Positions 55,095-62,883 of a stretch of 64,000 bases of DNA are shown piece by piece. The stretch is taken from positions 1-64,000 of the forward strand of contig JAQUIT010000004.1 in NCBI GenBank assembly GCA_028681335.1, given 5' to 3'. Numbering within the stretch: the first letter of the stretch is position 1; every line of letters starts with the position of its first letter. The notes under the pieces were generated by a model that saw nothing but the letters and a program-made list of their open reading frames with translations, had not been told where the DNA came from and ran no database searches. Source of the DNA: Desulfuromonadaceae bacterium. GTDB taxonomy: Bacteria; Desulfobacterota; Desulfuromonadia; Geobacterales; Pseudopelobacteraceae. The translations under genes were made by a program, and so were the position numbers.

Positions 55095-56825
55095 ATGGAC
55101 AAAATTTTACGCGTAAACATGACCGACCTGAGCAGCAAGCTTGAATCGGTTCCAACCGCCTGGGCAGGTCTTGGAGGCCGCGGCCTGACATCAACCATCG
55201 TCGCGGCAGAAGTCCCACCTGCCTGCCACGCACTGGGAGCAAGCAACAAGCTGGTGTTTGCCCCGGGACTCCTGACCGGAACCGCTGCAGCCAACTCCGG
55301 GCGTCTTTCCGCCGGTGCCAAGAGCCCGCTGACCGGAACAATCAAGGAAAGCAACGCCGGCGGCACCGCAGCACAGATGCTGGCACGCCTTGGCATCAAG
55401 GCGCTGATCATTGAAGGCATGCCGACGGAGGACAAGTGGTACAGCCTCCATGTCAATAAAGACGGCGTCAGCGTACAGGAAGAAACCGAGCTTGTAGGCA
55501 AGAAAAACTTTGCCGTGATCGAAGCTCTTGAAGCCCGCCTCGGCAAGAAAACCGGCATCCTGACGATCGGACCTGTCGGCGAGCTGAAGATGGCTGCAGC
55601 CAACATCTCCGTCAAGGACCCGGACAGCAAGATTCGCAGCCATGGCCGCGGCGGTCTCGGTGCCGTCATGGGCTCCAAGAAAATCAAGTTTATCTCCATC
55701 GACGATCAGGGCGCTCCCGGCGTTACAATCGCCGATCCGGAAAAATTCAAAGTTGCGGCCAGAACATTTGCCAAGGCTCTCCTCGACCACCCGGTCAGTG
55801 GTGAAGGTCTGCCGACCTACGGCACCAACGTCCTGGTCAACATCCTCAATGAGGCAGGGGGACTGCCGACCCGTAACTTTTCAGTCGGCCAGTACGAAAG
55901 TGCCGACAAAATATCCGGCGAAACCATGCATGACACCATCGTTGCCCGCGGCGGCAAACCGAGACATGGCTGCCACGCCGGCTGCATCATCCAGTGTTCA
56001 CAGGTCTACAACGACAAGGACGGCAAATACATAACCTCCGGTTTTGAGTACGAGACCATCTGGGGGCTTGGCGCCGACTGCTGTATCGATAACCTGGATG
56101 ACATCGCCTATGCCGACAGCATCATGGACGATATCGGCATCGACTCCATCGAAACCGCCGTCATGTTCGGTGTGGCTATGGAAGCCGGTATCCTTCCCTG
56201 GGGCGACAGCAAAGAGATGTTGCGTATGCTCAGCGAAGAAATCGGTGCAGGAACACCACTCGGTCGCATCCTCGGCGGCGGAGCAGGATCTGTCGGCAAG
56301 ACGTATGGCGTGATTCGCGTACCGGTTGTAAAGAATCAGGCAATCCCGGCCTATGATCCCCGTTCCGTGAAAGGAATCGGCATCACTTACGCCACCAGCA
56401 CCATGGGTGCTGACCACACTGCAGGCTATACAATCGCCACCAACATGCTCAATGTCGGCGGTTTTGTAGATCCACTCAAAAAGGACGGGCAGGTTGAACT
56501 CTCCCGCAACCTGCAGATCGCCACCGCTGCAGTTGATTCCACCGGTATGTGCATCTTCGTTGCCTTCCCGGCACTGGACATCCCCGAGTGCCTGCCTGCG
56601 CTGATCGACATGATCAACGCCCGTTTTGGCATCGCCCTTACCGGCGATGATGTCACCAATCTCGGCAAGCATATCCTTAAGGTAGAGCATCAGTTCAACA
56701 TTGAAGCCGGCTTTACCAACAAGGATGACCGCCTGCCGGAGTTTTTCAATACAGAGCCGGTCGCTCCACACAACGCCATCTGGGATTTTACCGATGCCGA
56801 GATCGATGAGTTCTGGAACTTCTAA
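55095..56825 (+). CDS. aor: Tungsten aldehyde:ferredoxin oxidoreductase
   Basis: A 576-residue AOR-family enzyme that oxidises aldehydes to acids with ferredoxin, or reduces acids in reverse. The N-terminal pterin-binding domain has GLGGRGLTS and SAGAKSPLTGTIKESNAGG. The [4Fe-4S] ligands appear as Cys293, Cys297, Cys301 (GCHAGCIIQC) and Cys486 (STGMCIF); the first gap is three residues where the archaeal enzymes have two. It groups in context with the Aromatoleum AorB set because genes for a MoaD-like and a MoeB-like protein follow. No AorA or AorC subunit gene is present. Confidence 0.93.
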   Translation: MDKILRVNMTDLSSKLESVPTAWAGLGGRGLTSTIVAAEVPPACHALGASNKLVFAPGLLTGTAAANSGRLSAGAKSPLTGTIKESNAGGTAAQMLARLGIKALIIEGMPTEDKWYSLHVNKDGVSVQEETELVGKKNFAVIEALEARLGKKTGILTIGPVGELKMAAANISVKDPDSKIRSHGRGGLGAVMGSKKIKFISIDDQGAPGVTIADPEKFKVAARTFAKALLDHPVSGEGLPTYGTNVLVNILNEAGGLPTRNFSVGQYESADKISGETMHDTIVARGGKPRHGCHAGCIIQCSQVYNDKDGKYITSGFEYETIWGLGADCCIDNLDDIAYADSIMDDIGIDSIETAVMFGVAMEAGILPWGDSKEMLRMLSEEIGAGTPLGRILGGGAGSVGKTYGVIRVPVVKNQAIPAYDPRSVKGIGITYATSTMGADHTAGYTIATNMLNVGGFVDPLKKDGQVELSRNLQIATAAVDSTGMCIFVAFPALDIPECLPALIDMINARFGIALTGDDVTNLGKHILKVEHQFNIEAGFTNKDDRLPEFFNTEPVAPHNAIWDFTDAEIDEFWNF

Positions 56826-56835
56826 CGCGGAAACG

Positions 56836-56859
56836 TCCCTCCCCGGAAACGGGGAGGGA
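56836..56859 (+). other. GAAA-capped hairpin between aor and moaD
   Basis: A 10-bp perfect stem (TCCCTCCCCG) closes a GAAA tetraloop. No T-run follows, so it is more likely an RNA processing or stability hairpin than a terminator. It could set the ratio between the abundant enzyme and its cofactor-synthesis partners. Confidence 0.6.
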
Positions 56860-56883
56860 AACTGTTGGACAAATGGAGCAGGC

Positions 56884-57108
56884 ATGCAGATTACATTAAA
56901 ATTATTTGCCTCATTCAGAAATGACAGGTTCAAGGCTGCCCAGAAGGAGATACCTGATGGAACCGACTGCCGTACCATCGTACGTGAGCTGGGATTAACG
57001 GAAGAGGAGATCGGCATTATCCTGGTAAACGGCCGTCATGTGACTCTTGATTATGTACTGAATGACAGTGAAACCCTGTCGCTCTTTCCACTGGTCGGCG
57101 GAGGCTAA
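56884..57108 (+). CDS. moaD: MoaD-type sulfur-carrier protein
   Basis: A 74-residue ubiquitin-fold protein. It starts MQITLKLFASFR and ends FPLVGGG, so the terminal Gly-Gly needed for adenylation and thiocarboxylation is present with one additional Gly. It corresponds to AorD of the Aromatoleum aldehyde oxidoreductase operon. GGAGCAGG lies directly before the ATG. The next gene, its presumed activating enzyme, starts one base after the stop codon. Confidence 0.9.
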   Translation: MQITLKLFASFRNDRFKAAQKEIPDGTDCRTIVRELGLTEEEIGIILVNGRHVTLDYVLNDSETLSLFPLVGGG

Positions 57109-57109
57109 A

Positions 57110-57994
57110 ATGAGACGAACAATGTTGGCATGTATCCAAAAACAGCTTACAGGCGGTCTCCTACCCTGGGCAGTTCAGAGTGCTGCGGCAGAACAGTTTA
57201 ACTGCAGCCTTGCGGCGGTTGAAGAATTTACTCTTGAGAACGGCATACTTCCCGCCAGATATCAGCGCAACCAAAACATGATTTCAACCGCCGAACAGCT
57301 ACTGCTGTTCAGAAGCCGGATAGCCGTAATCGGCTGCGGCGGACTTGGTGGATACGTTATTGAGGAGCTTGCCCGACTGGGAGTTGGCGGGATTGTGGCC
57401 ATCGATCCGGATGTATTCGAAGAGCACAACCTGAACCGGCAACTGCTTGCCACCCCGCGAACTCTGGGGCAGGCCAAGGCAAAAGCGGCTCTGAACAGGG
57501 TCAACGAGATCAATCCGGCCGTAACGGTCACACCGATTATTGATGCCTTCTGCGAAGCTAACGGCCACGACCTCCTTAATGGAGTGACGGTGGTGGTCGA
57601 CGCTCTCGACTGCATCTCATGCCGCTTGGAACTGGCGGAAATCTGCACTGAAATGCAGATTCCGCTGGTTCACGGGGCGATCGGCGGCTGGTATGGACAT
57701 GTTGCCACCCAGCTCCCGGGCGACACCACGGTACAGAGCATCTATCGCAATTGGGTACAGGGGAAAGGAATTGAAAAAGAATTGGGAAACCCTGCATTCA
57801 CCCCGGCAGTGGTAGCAAGCCTGCAGGTGGCAGAAGCTTGTAAAATAGTGCTTGGCAAAGGTGAACTGCTGCGGCGGCGCAAACTAAGCATTGATCTGTT
57901 GGATATGGAGATTCATGAAATTCTTTATGGCAGTACCGCGGACGTTATTTATCTCCCGACCCGCGACATTGAATCTGCAAGAGCCGCCGGATAA
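57110..57994 (+). CDS. MoeB/ThiF/HesA-type adenylyltransferase
   Basis: A 294-residue E1-like enzyme that would adenylate the C-terminus of the neighbouring MoaD. The ATP-binding loop is GCGGLGGYVIEELARLGVG, followed by DPDVFEEHNLNRQLLA and KAKAALNRVNEINPAV, and a VHGAIGGWYGHVA segment. The paired CxxC zinc motifs of classic MoeB are not obvious. It is equivalent in position to AorE. GGAGG lies 5 bp upstream of the ATG. Activation of a tungsten-specific MoaD is the likely job. Confidence 0.87.
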   Translation: MRRTMLACIQKQLTGGLLPWAVQSAAAEQFNCSLAAVEEFTLENGILPARYQRNQNMISTAEQLLLFRSRIAVIGCGGLGGYVIEELARLGVGGIVAIDPDVFEEHNLNRQLLATPRTLGQAKAKAALNRVNEINPAVTVTPIIDAFCEANGHDLLNGVTVVVDALDCISCRLELAEICTEMQIPLVHGAIGGWYGHVATQLPGDTTVQSIYRNWVQGKGIEKELGNPAFTPAVVASLQVAEACKIVLGKGELLRRRKLSIDLLDMEIHEILYGSTADVIYLPTRDIESARAAG

Positions 57995-58079
57995 TTTTGT
58001 TTTCCGGTTACCGATAGAGTTTAAAAGTACCATCATTAACTGATTAATTATTGAAGCTCTTATAAAGGTCTTAGATTTT

Positions 58080-58218
58080 GACTCCCCCTCCCTTGCCTAG
58101 AGGCACCTACTTCTGGTGACGGGAGGGGGTTGGGGGGTGGGTGAAGTTGCAAACTGCTGATTTCATGGCAACCTCCCCCCCACCCTAACCCTCCCCCGCC
58201 AGGGGGGAGGGAACTTTT
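58080..58218. repeat. GC-rich nested inverted repeats
   Basis: CCCCCTCCC and GGGAGGGGG form one hairpin, and GGTTGGGGGGTGGG faces CCCACCCTAACC near its partner further on, with a second local CCTCCC/GGGAGG pair at the end. It looks like an intergenic repeat element. It fills much of the 500-bp space between the MoeB-like and MoaE-like genes; the riboswitch-like leader follows directly. Confidence 0.7.
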
Positions 58219-58253
58219 GTGACTTTTGCAAGAGGCTCTATTTATACGTAACA

Positions 58254-58360
58254 CTCTCCGAGCTGCAGCGCCTAAAAGTTTTTCTCATGGTGCCAGGCCA
58301 ACGGGTTCTGCCGGAAACAGCAGCGCCTCCCTTTGGAAAGGAGAACCTCCGATAACGGAT
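58254..58360 (+). ncRNA. Moco/Tuco riboswitch-like RNA upstream of the moaE-tup operon
   Basis: CTCCGAGC, GCCTAA, GGCCAACGGGTTCTGCC, GGAAACAGCAGCGCC and TCCCTTTGGAAAGGAG appear in the same order as in the leader at 54957. The primary sequence around them differs, which suggests a conserved fold and not a recent duplication. A strong terminator 17 bp further on implies control by premature termination. Confidence 0.75.
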
Positions 58361-58376
58361 ATCATCCGGACTTTAG

Positions 58377-58405
58377 GGGGCTTTCCATATGGAGAGCCCC
58401 TTTTT
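58377..58405 (+). terminator. Expression-platform terminator of the riboswitch-like leader
   Basis: GGGGCTTTCC pairs with GGAGAGCCCC (one G-T pair) around ATAT and is followed by TTTTT. It lies between the riboswitch-like element and the first gene of the operon. Confidence 0.85.
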
Positions 58406-58494
58406 CATTACGTTATAGACACCATGGACGGTGCACGAACGGGCTGTTAGAGACACAACCAGCCCGATTTCATAGGATAGAGAGGATGTGTAAA

Positions 58495-58875
58495 ATGGTT
58501 ACCATTTCAGAAATGCCTATAGACCCGGCAACCACGTATCAGCAGCTCGAAAAGGGATGTTCAGGTTCGATAGTTTTTCACTATGCGTCAGTAAAAGAGC
58601 AGAACAACCCTGAAAAAAGGACAACCGGCATTGAGTACAAATCTGCTGGTGATACAGAAGCTGAGCTGACAGAGATCGCCGTGGATCTCAAGAACAGATG
58701 GAAACTTGAGGACGTTCTGCTTACAAGGAGAATAGGGAAACTCGGCATTGGCGACATAATTTCACTCGTAGCCGCAAGTTCGCCCAACAGTGAAGACGCC
58801 TTTGAAGCCTGCAAATACGGCATCAGCTGCATGAAAAAGATGTCCACCATTATAAAAAATGAGATGTACGCCTGA
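58495..58875 (+). CDS. moaE: MoaE-like molybdopterin synthase catalytic subunit
   Basis: A 127-residue protein with the MoaE pattern: GCSGSIVFHYASVKEQ, EYKSAGDTEAELTEIAVDL, LLTRRIGKLGIGDIIS and DAFEACKYGISCMKKM. The two catalytic Lys of E. coli MoaE (119 and 126) have counterparts 7 residues apart (MKKMSTIIK), but the HR pair before them is replaced by Asn-Ser and the chain stops about 20 residues early. It may serve the tungsten cofactor with the MoaD at 56884. ATG at 58495 is preferred for its AGAGG; an ATG at 58486 is possible. Confidence 0.8.
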   Translation: MVTISEMPIDPATTYQQLEKGCSGSIVFHYASVKEQNNPEKRTTGIEYKSAGDTEAELTEIAVDLKNRWKLEDVLLTRRIGKLGIGDIISLVAASSPNSEDAFEACKYGISCMKKMSTIIKNEMYA

Positions 58876-58921
58876 TCATCGTGATGATCAGAGATAAGAA
58901 TCTTCAGCACGGAGGAACACC

Positions 58922-59734
58922 ATGAAACGCATCTATAACCTGATTCTCGCCCTGACTCTTTTGACCGCCCTTTGTTCCGTTGCAGCGGCCGAGGACAGGC
59001 TGAAATTATCCACCACCACATCCACTCAGGATTCCGGACTTCTGAAAGTCCTGCTCCCACCCTTTGAGAAACAGCTTAATGTGAAGGTCGATGTGATTGC
59101 CGTCGGCACCGGCCAGGCCCTGAAGCTTGGTGAGGCCGGCGATGTAGATGTGGTGTTCGTTCACGCACGCAAACTTGAGGATAAGTTTGTCGCTGACGGT
59201 TTCGGTGTCAATCGTAAAGATGTCATGTACAACGACTTCGTCATCATCGGCCCGAAGGGAGATCCGGCAGGAATAGCCAAGGCAAAAAGTGCCGCCGAGG
59301 CCTTGAAGATGATCGCAACCAAGGGTGCAATATTCATCTCGCGCGGGGACAAGTCCGGTACCCACACAAAAGAGAAGGAACTCTGGAAAACAGCCGGGAT
59401 AGAGCCTAAAGGGAGCTGGTATGTTGAGGCTGGCCAGGGGATGGGCCCGGTCATCATCATGGCCACAGAGCGACAGGGATACACGCTGACTGACCGGGGG
59501 ACATATAACGCCTTCAAGGCAAAGAAAACAGACCTTGCCGTACTCAATCAAGGCGACAAAGGTCTCTTCAACCCCTACGGCGTTATCGCTGTCAATCCAA
59601 AGAAACATTCACATGCCAAGTACGATCTGGCGCTCAAGTTCATCGAGTATGTCACCGGCCAGACGGGACAGGGAATCATTGCCGCTTACAAGGTGAATGG
59701 CGACCCGGTCTTTTTCATCTACGGGAAAAAATAG
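58922..59734 (+). CDS. tupA: Tungstate ABC transporter substrate-binding protein
   Basis: A 270-residue periplasmic protein with a Sec signal peptide (residues 1-23, cleavage after VAAA). The ligand motif TTTSTQDSGLL directly after the signal is the TupA hallmark for tungstate; molybdate-specific ModA proteins differ here. Further motifs are GTGQALKLGEAGDVDVVFVHA and SRGDKSGTHTKE. It is followed 4 bp later by tupB. ACGGAGG lies before the ATG. Confidence 0.94.
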   Translation: MKRIYNLILALTLLTALCSVAAAEDRLKLSTTTSTQDSGLLKVLLPPFEKQLNVKVDVIAVGTGQALKLGEAGDVDVVFVHARKLEDKFVADGFGVNRKDVMYNDFVIIGPKGDPAGIAKAKSAAEALKMIATKGAIFISRGDKSGTHTKEKELWKTAGIEPKGSWYVEAGQGMGPVIIMATERQGYTLTDRGTYNAFKAKKTDLAVLNQGDKGLFNPYGVIAVNPKKHSHAKYDLALKFIEYVTGQTGQGIIAAYKVNGDPVFFIYGKK

Positions 59735-59738
59735 TGCC

Positions 59739-60425
59739 ATGGATTTTATCCTGGAATCATTTCAGACCTCCCTTTCACTCATCCTGTCCCTCGACAGGGA
59801 GGTCTTTTCGGCAGTCTCGACGTCGGTCAGCGTTGCCGCCTGGTCAATAGTTTTTGGGTCACTAATCGGCATCCCACTTGGACTGACCATCGCCATCAGT
59901 GAATTTCCGCTTAAGCGCTGGGTTATTACCATGCTCAACACCCTGATGGCCATGCCCACCGTGGTAGTCGGTTTGGTTGTGTATGGCATTATCAGCAGAC
60001 AGGGGCCACTGGGAGAATTAGGACTGCTCTTCACTCCCACGGCCATGGTCATCGGCCAGACGGTACTGGCGTTGCCGATAGTAGCCAATTACACCCTGAG
60101 TGCCGTGAAGGGCTCCGACGACCGCATCCTGGCAACCGCCCTGACGCTTGGGGCCAGCCCGCTACAGTCGGTGTTACAGCTGATCCGTGAAATCCGCTTC
60201 GGCATCATGGCGGCGGTTATTGCCGGATTTGGCCGGGTGATCTCGGAGGTAGGTGTGGCCATGATGTTGGGTGGCAACATCCGCGGGTACAGCAGGACCA
60301 TTACTACCGCCATCGCTCTTGAAACGAGCAAGGGTGAATTCGCCTTCGGCTTGGCACTCGGCATCATCCTGATGGCGGTCGCACTGATTGTGAATCTCAT
60401 CCTTAATATCATGCAACAGAGGTAG
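59739..60425 (+). CDS. tupB: Tungstate ABC transporter permease
   Basis: A 228-residue permease with about five to six membrane segments. The EAA-type loop is visible as ATALTLGASPLQSVLQLIREIRFGI, which docks the ATPase subunit. The ATG at 59739, 4 bp after tupA, is preferred over an in-frame start inside tupA. It is followed 6 bp later by tupC. Confidence 0.93.
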   Translation: MDFILESFQTSLSLILSLDREVFSAVSTSVSVAAWSIVFGSLIGIPLGLTIAISEFPLKRWVITMLNTLMAMPTVVVGLVVYGIISRQGPLGELGLLFTPTAMVIGQTVLALPIVANYTLSAVKGSDDRILATALTLGASPLQSVLQLIREIRFGIMAAVIAGFGRVISEVGVAMMLGGNIRGYSRTITTAIALETSKGEFAFGLALGIILMAVALIVNLILNIMQQR

Positions 60426-60431
60426 GCTCCC

Positions 60432-61172
60432 ATGAACGCACAATATGTAATCACCTCGGTCCAGAAAAGATATGGTGAAAAGATCGCTCTGGAACTCAAA
60501 ACACTGGCCATATGGCCGGGACGTATCTATATTCTTACCGGCCCGAACGGTTCCGGGAAGAGTACGCTGTTGAATATCCTGGCTCTCCTCTCGAAGCCGG
60601 AACTGGGCGCAGTGACGTATGCCGGCAAACGGGTAATCTGGAAGAACAGGGAGTTGGGGGTTCTTAGAAAAAAGATTACTCTTATGCACCAATCTCCTTA
60701 TCTCTTTACCGGTACGGTGTTCGACAACGTCGCCTTCGGTCTTAAAGCGAGAGGAATATCCGGCGAAAATCTTCGGCGGACAGTGACTGATTCACTGACA
60801 ATGGTCGGGCTTTTTGATTTCGAGGATCGCAACATCACCCAGCTTTCAGGCGGCGAAGCAAGGCGGGTTGCCCTCGCCAGAGCGCTGGCGCCCAAGCCGG
60901 AGATGCTCCTGCTTGATGAACCTTTGGCACACGTTGACAGAGAGAGTGCGGAAATAATAGAGAAGCTGATCGCCTCACTTCCCGCCCGGGGAACCACAGT
61001 CGTAATGTCCACCCATGACTCGCAGCAACGCGAGCGATTGGGCGGTGAGGAGATACAGCTTTGCGCTGGCGGCCTGGAGCAGGCATCAGGCTGGATTGAT
61101 TATACAAAAGATTCCGAATTCAATGTTAACGGGGGACAGATATGCCCAGTTTTGAAGATGCACGCCGCATAA
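60432..61172 (+). CDS. tupC: Tungstate ABC transporter ATP-binding protein
   Basis: A 246-residue ABC ATPase. Walker A is GPNGSGKSTLLN, the Q-loop lies in LMHQSPYLF, the signature is LSGGEARRVALARALA and Walker B is MLLLDEPLAHVD. The C-terminus overlaps the start of moeA by 31 bp, linking uptake directly with cofactor insertion. Length is normal for the small Tup/Mod ATPases that lack the C-terminal Mop domain. Confidence 0.94.
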   Translation: MNAQYVITSVQKRYGEKIALELKTLAIWPGRIYILTGPNGSGKSTLLNILALLSKPELGAVTYAGKRVIWKNRELGVLRKKITLMHQSPYLFTGTVFDNVAFGLKARGISGENLRRTVTDSLTMVGLFDFEDRNITQLSGGEARRVALARALAPKPEMLLLDEPLAHVDRESAEIIEKLIASLPARGTTVVMSTHDSQQRERLGGEEIQLCAGGLEQASGWIDYTKDSEFNVNGGQICPVLKMHAA

Positions 61173-62359
61173 TTCTCGACAGCGTTTCACCTCTGGGAGT
61201 GGAGCGGGTAGAATTGCTCGAATCCCAGGGGCGGGTAATCGCCGAAGATGTAGTAGCTCCCTGGAACATGCCGTTCTGCGACAATTCCGCCATGGACGGT
61301 TATGCGGTTCGGGCATGCGACTGTGCGGCACTTCCAGCCATACTGAGGATCATCGGCTATATACCGGCAGGTGCTGATATAACCGGTCCGGTGGAGCCGG
61401 GCTGTGCCATACGCATCATGACCGGCGCACCAATCCCTCCGGGATGCGACGCGGTGGTGCCGGTGGAGGAGACCGACGATGGCAGGGAAAGCGTCACTAT
61501 CAACGCTCCGGTTACGCTCCGCCAGCACATACGTTTCACCGGAGAAGATGTGCCGGCAGGCGAAACCATTATTACCGCCGGCACCCTGATCCGCCCGCAG
61601 GAGATCAGCATGCTGGCCTCTTTTGCCAAGGTATTCGTTCCGGTCTACCGTCAGGCACGGGTCGCCATCCTTTCAACCGGCGACGAATTAACAGAACTTG
61701 GCGAACCACTGGCGCATGGTAAAATAGTCAACAGCAACGCCCTCTCTCTGGCAGCGGCCGTCAAGGAGATCGGCGCAATCCCCGTGATCCTTGGTATTGC
61801 GCGCGACAATCATGAGAGCCACCGGGAGAAAATGGCCGAAGGGCTCAAGGCCGATGCCCTCATAACCTCAGCCGGTGTGTCGGCGGGCGATCGTGATCTG
61901 GTGCGGGAAGTGCTGACAGAGCTGGGGATGACACAGGTGTTCTGGCGGGTGGACATCAAACCAGGCGGTCCGACCGCTTTTGGATTATACGAGAACAAAC
62001 CGGTCTTCTGTCTGCCCGGCAACCCGGTCTCTACGATGGTGACGTTTGAAGAGTTCGCCAGGCCGGCATTACTGAAAATGATGGGGCACAAGCGGGTTAT
62101 AAAGCCCCTCATCAAAGCGGTACTGCAGAATAGCGCGTCTAAAAAACCGGGCAAGATCAACTTTCTGCGCGTCAAACTTGTATCTTCAGAAGGCAGATAT
62201 CTGGCATACAGCTCTGGCGACCAGAACACCGGGATACTCAAAACCATGCTCATGGCAGACGCCATGGCGGTCCTTCCCGCCAACCGCACCACCTTCTCGG
62301 CTGGTGAAGAGGTGGATGTCCACATTCTCTCCGGCAATGTCGGGATGCTTGAAGAGTAG
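61142..62359 (+). CDS. moeA: Molybdopterin molybdenumtransferase MoeA
   Basis: A 405-residue MoeA that inserts molybdate or tungstate into adenylated molybdopterin. Motifs include MPFCDNSAMDGYAVRACD (linker), IMTGAPIPPGCDAVVPVEE, the MoCF domain ILSTGDELTELG, ITSAGVSAGDRDLV and FCLPGNPVSTMVTFEEFARP. A GGGGGACAG site lies before the ATG inside the end of tupC. In this operon tungsten is the more likely metal. Confidence 0.95.
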   Translation: MPSFEDARRIILDSVSPLGVERVELLESQGRVIAEDVVAPWNMPFCDNSAMDGYAVRACDCAALPAILRIIGYIPAGADITGPVEPGCAIRIMTGAPIPPGCDAVVPVEETDDGRESVTINAPVTLRQHIRFTGEDVPAGETIITAGTLIRPQEISMLASFAKVFVPVYRQARVAILSTGDELTELGEPLAHGKIVNSNALSLAAAVKEIGAIPVILGIARDNHESHREKMAEGLKADALITSAGVSAGDRDLVREVLTELGMTQVFWRVDIKPGGPTAFGLYENKPVFCLPGNPVSTMVTFEEFARPALLKMMGHKRVIKPLIKAVLQNSASKKPGKINFLRVKLVSSEGRYLAYSSGDQNTGILKTMLMADAMAVLPANRTTFSAGEEVDVHILSGNVGMLEE

Positions 62360-62389
62360 AAACAACAGATACTGATCTGGAGGTAGGAA

Positions 62390-62863
62390 ATGTCATTTAA
62401 TCACTTTGACGAAAAGGGACAGGCCATAATGGTCGACGTCAGTGCGAAGCAACCGACCCTGCGCATCGCACGGGCCGCGGCAACCGTCAATCTCAAGACA
62501 GAGACCCTGGCGGCAATTCTGGATGGTGGCATCAGCAAGGGGGACGTTCTTGGTGTGGCAAGGATCGCCGGAATCGCCGCAGCCAAGAAGACCGCAGACT
62601 TGATCCCGCTCTCCCATCCCCTTGCCATCCATAACGTCGCGGTGGAGTTCAAGGCAGACCGCTTGACCGGCACGATCATTATAGAAGCGACCGTAAAAGC
62701 CTTTGAACGCACCGGTGTGGAGATGGAGGCGATGACAGCCGCAGCGGTGACTGCTCTTACCATCTATGACATGTGCAAGGGAGCCGATAAATCGATCACC
62801 ATCAGTGATATCAGCCTCCTCTACAAAGAAGGCGGCAAGAGCGGCATCTACGAAAAAAAATGA
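62390..62863 (+). CDS. moaC: Cyclic pyranopterin monophosphate synthase MoaC
   Basis: A 157-residue MoaC that converts the MoaA product to cyclic pyranopterin monophosphate. The family motifs FDEKGQAIMVDVSAK, ARIAGIAAAKKTADLIPLSHPL and GVEMEAMTAAAVTALTIYDMCKGADK are complete, with the catalytic Lys and Asp in GADK. GGAGG lies before the ATG. It ends 20 bp before mog-mobB. Confidence 0.97.
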   Translation: MSFNHFDEKGQAIMVDVSAKQPTLRIARAAATVNLKTETLAAILDGGISKGDVLGVARIAGIAAAKKTADLIPLSHPLAIHNVAVEFKADRLTGTIIIEATVKAFERTGVEMEAMTAAAVTALTIYDMCKGADKSITISDISLLYKEGGKSGIYEKK

Positions 62864-62883
62864 AACATGAGAGGGGTTTATCC

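Noticed and set aside
53696-55699. Long antisense reading frames over the second alcohol dehydrogenase and the start of aor
   Set aside because: They lie opposite well-supported genes; the Gly/Val-rich translations are typical shadow frames.
55998-57017. Open reading frame of 339 codons antisense to aor
   Set aside because: It runs opposite to a clear AOR gene, has no recognisable domain or ribosome-binding site, and follows from the codon pattern of the real gene.
52125-58218. CRISPR array
   Set aside because: The repeats are single inverted elements of different sequence, with no regular direct repeats, spacers or cas genes.
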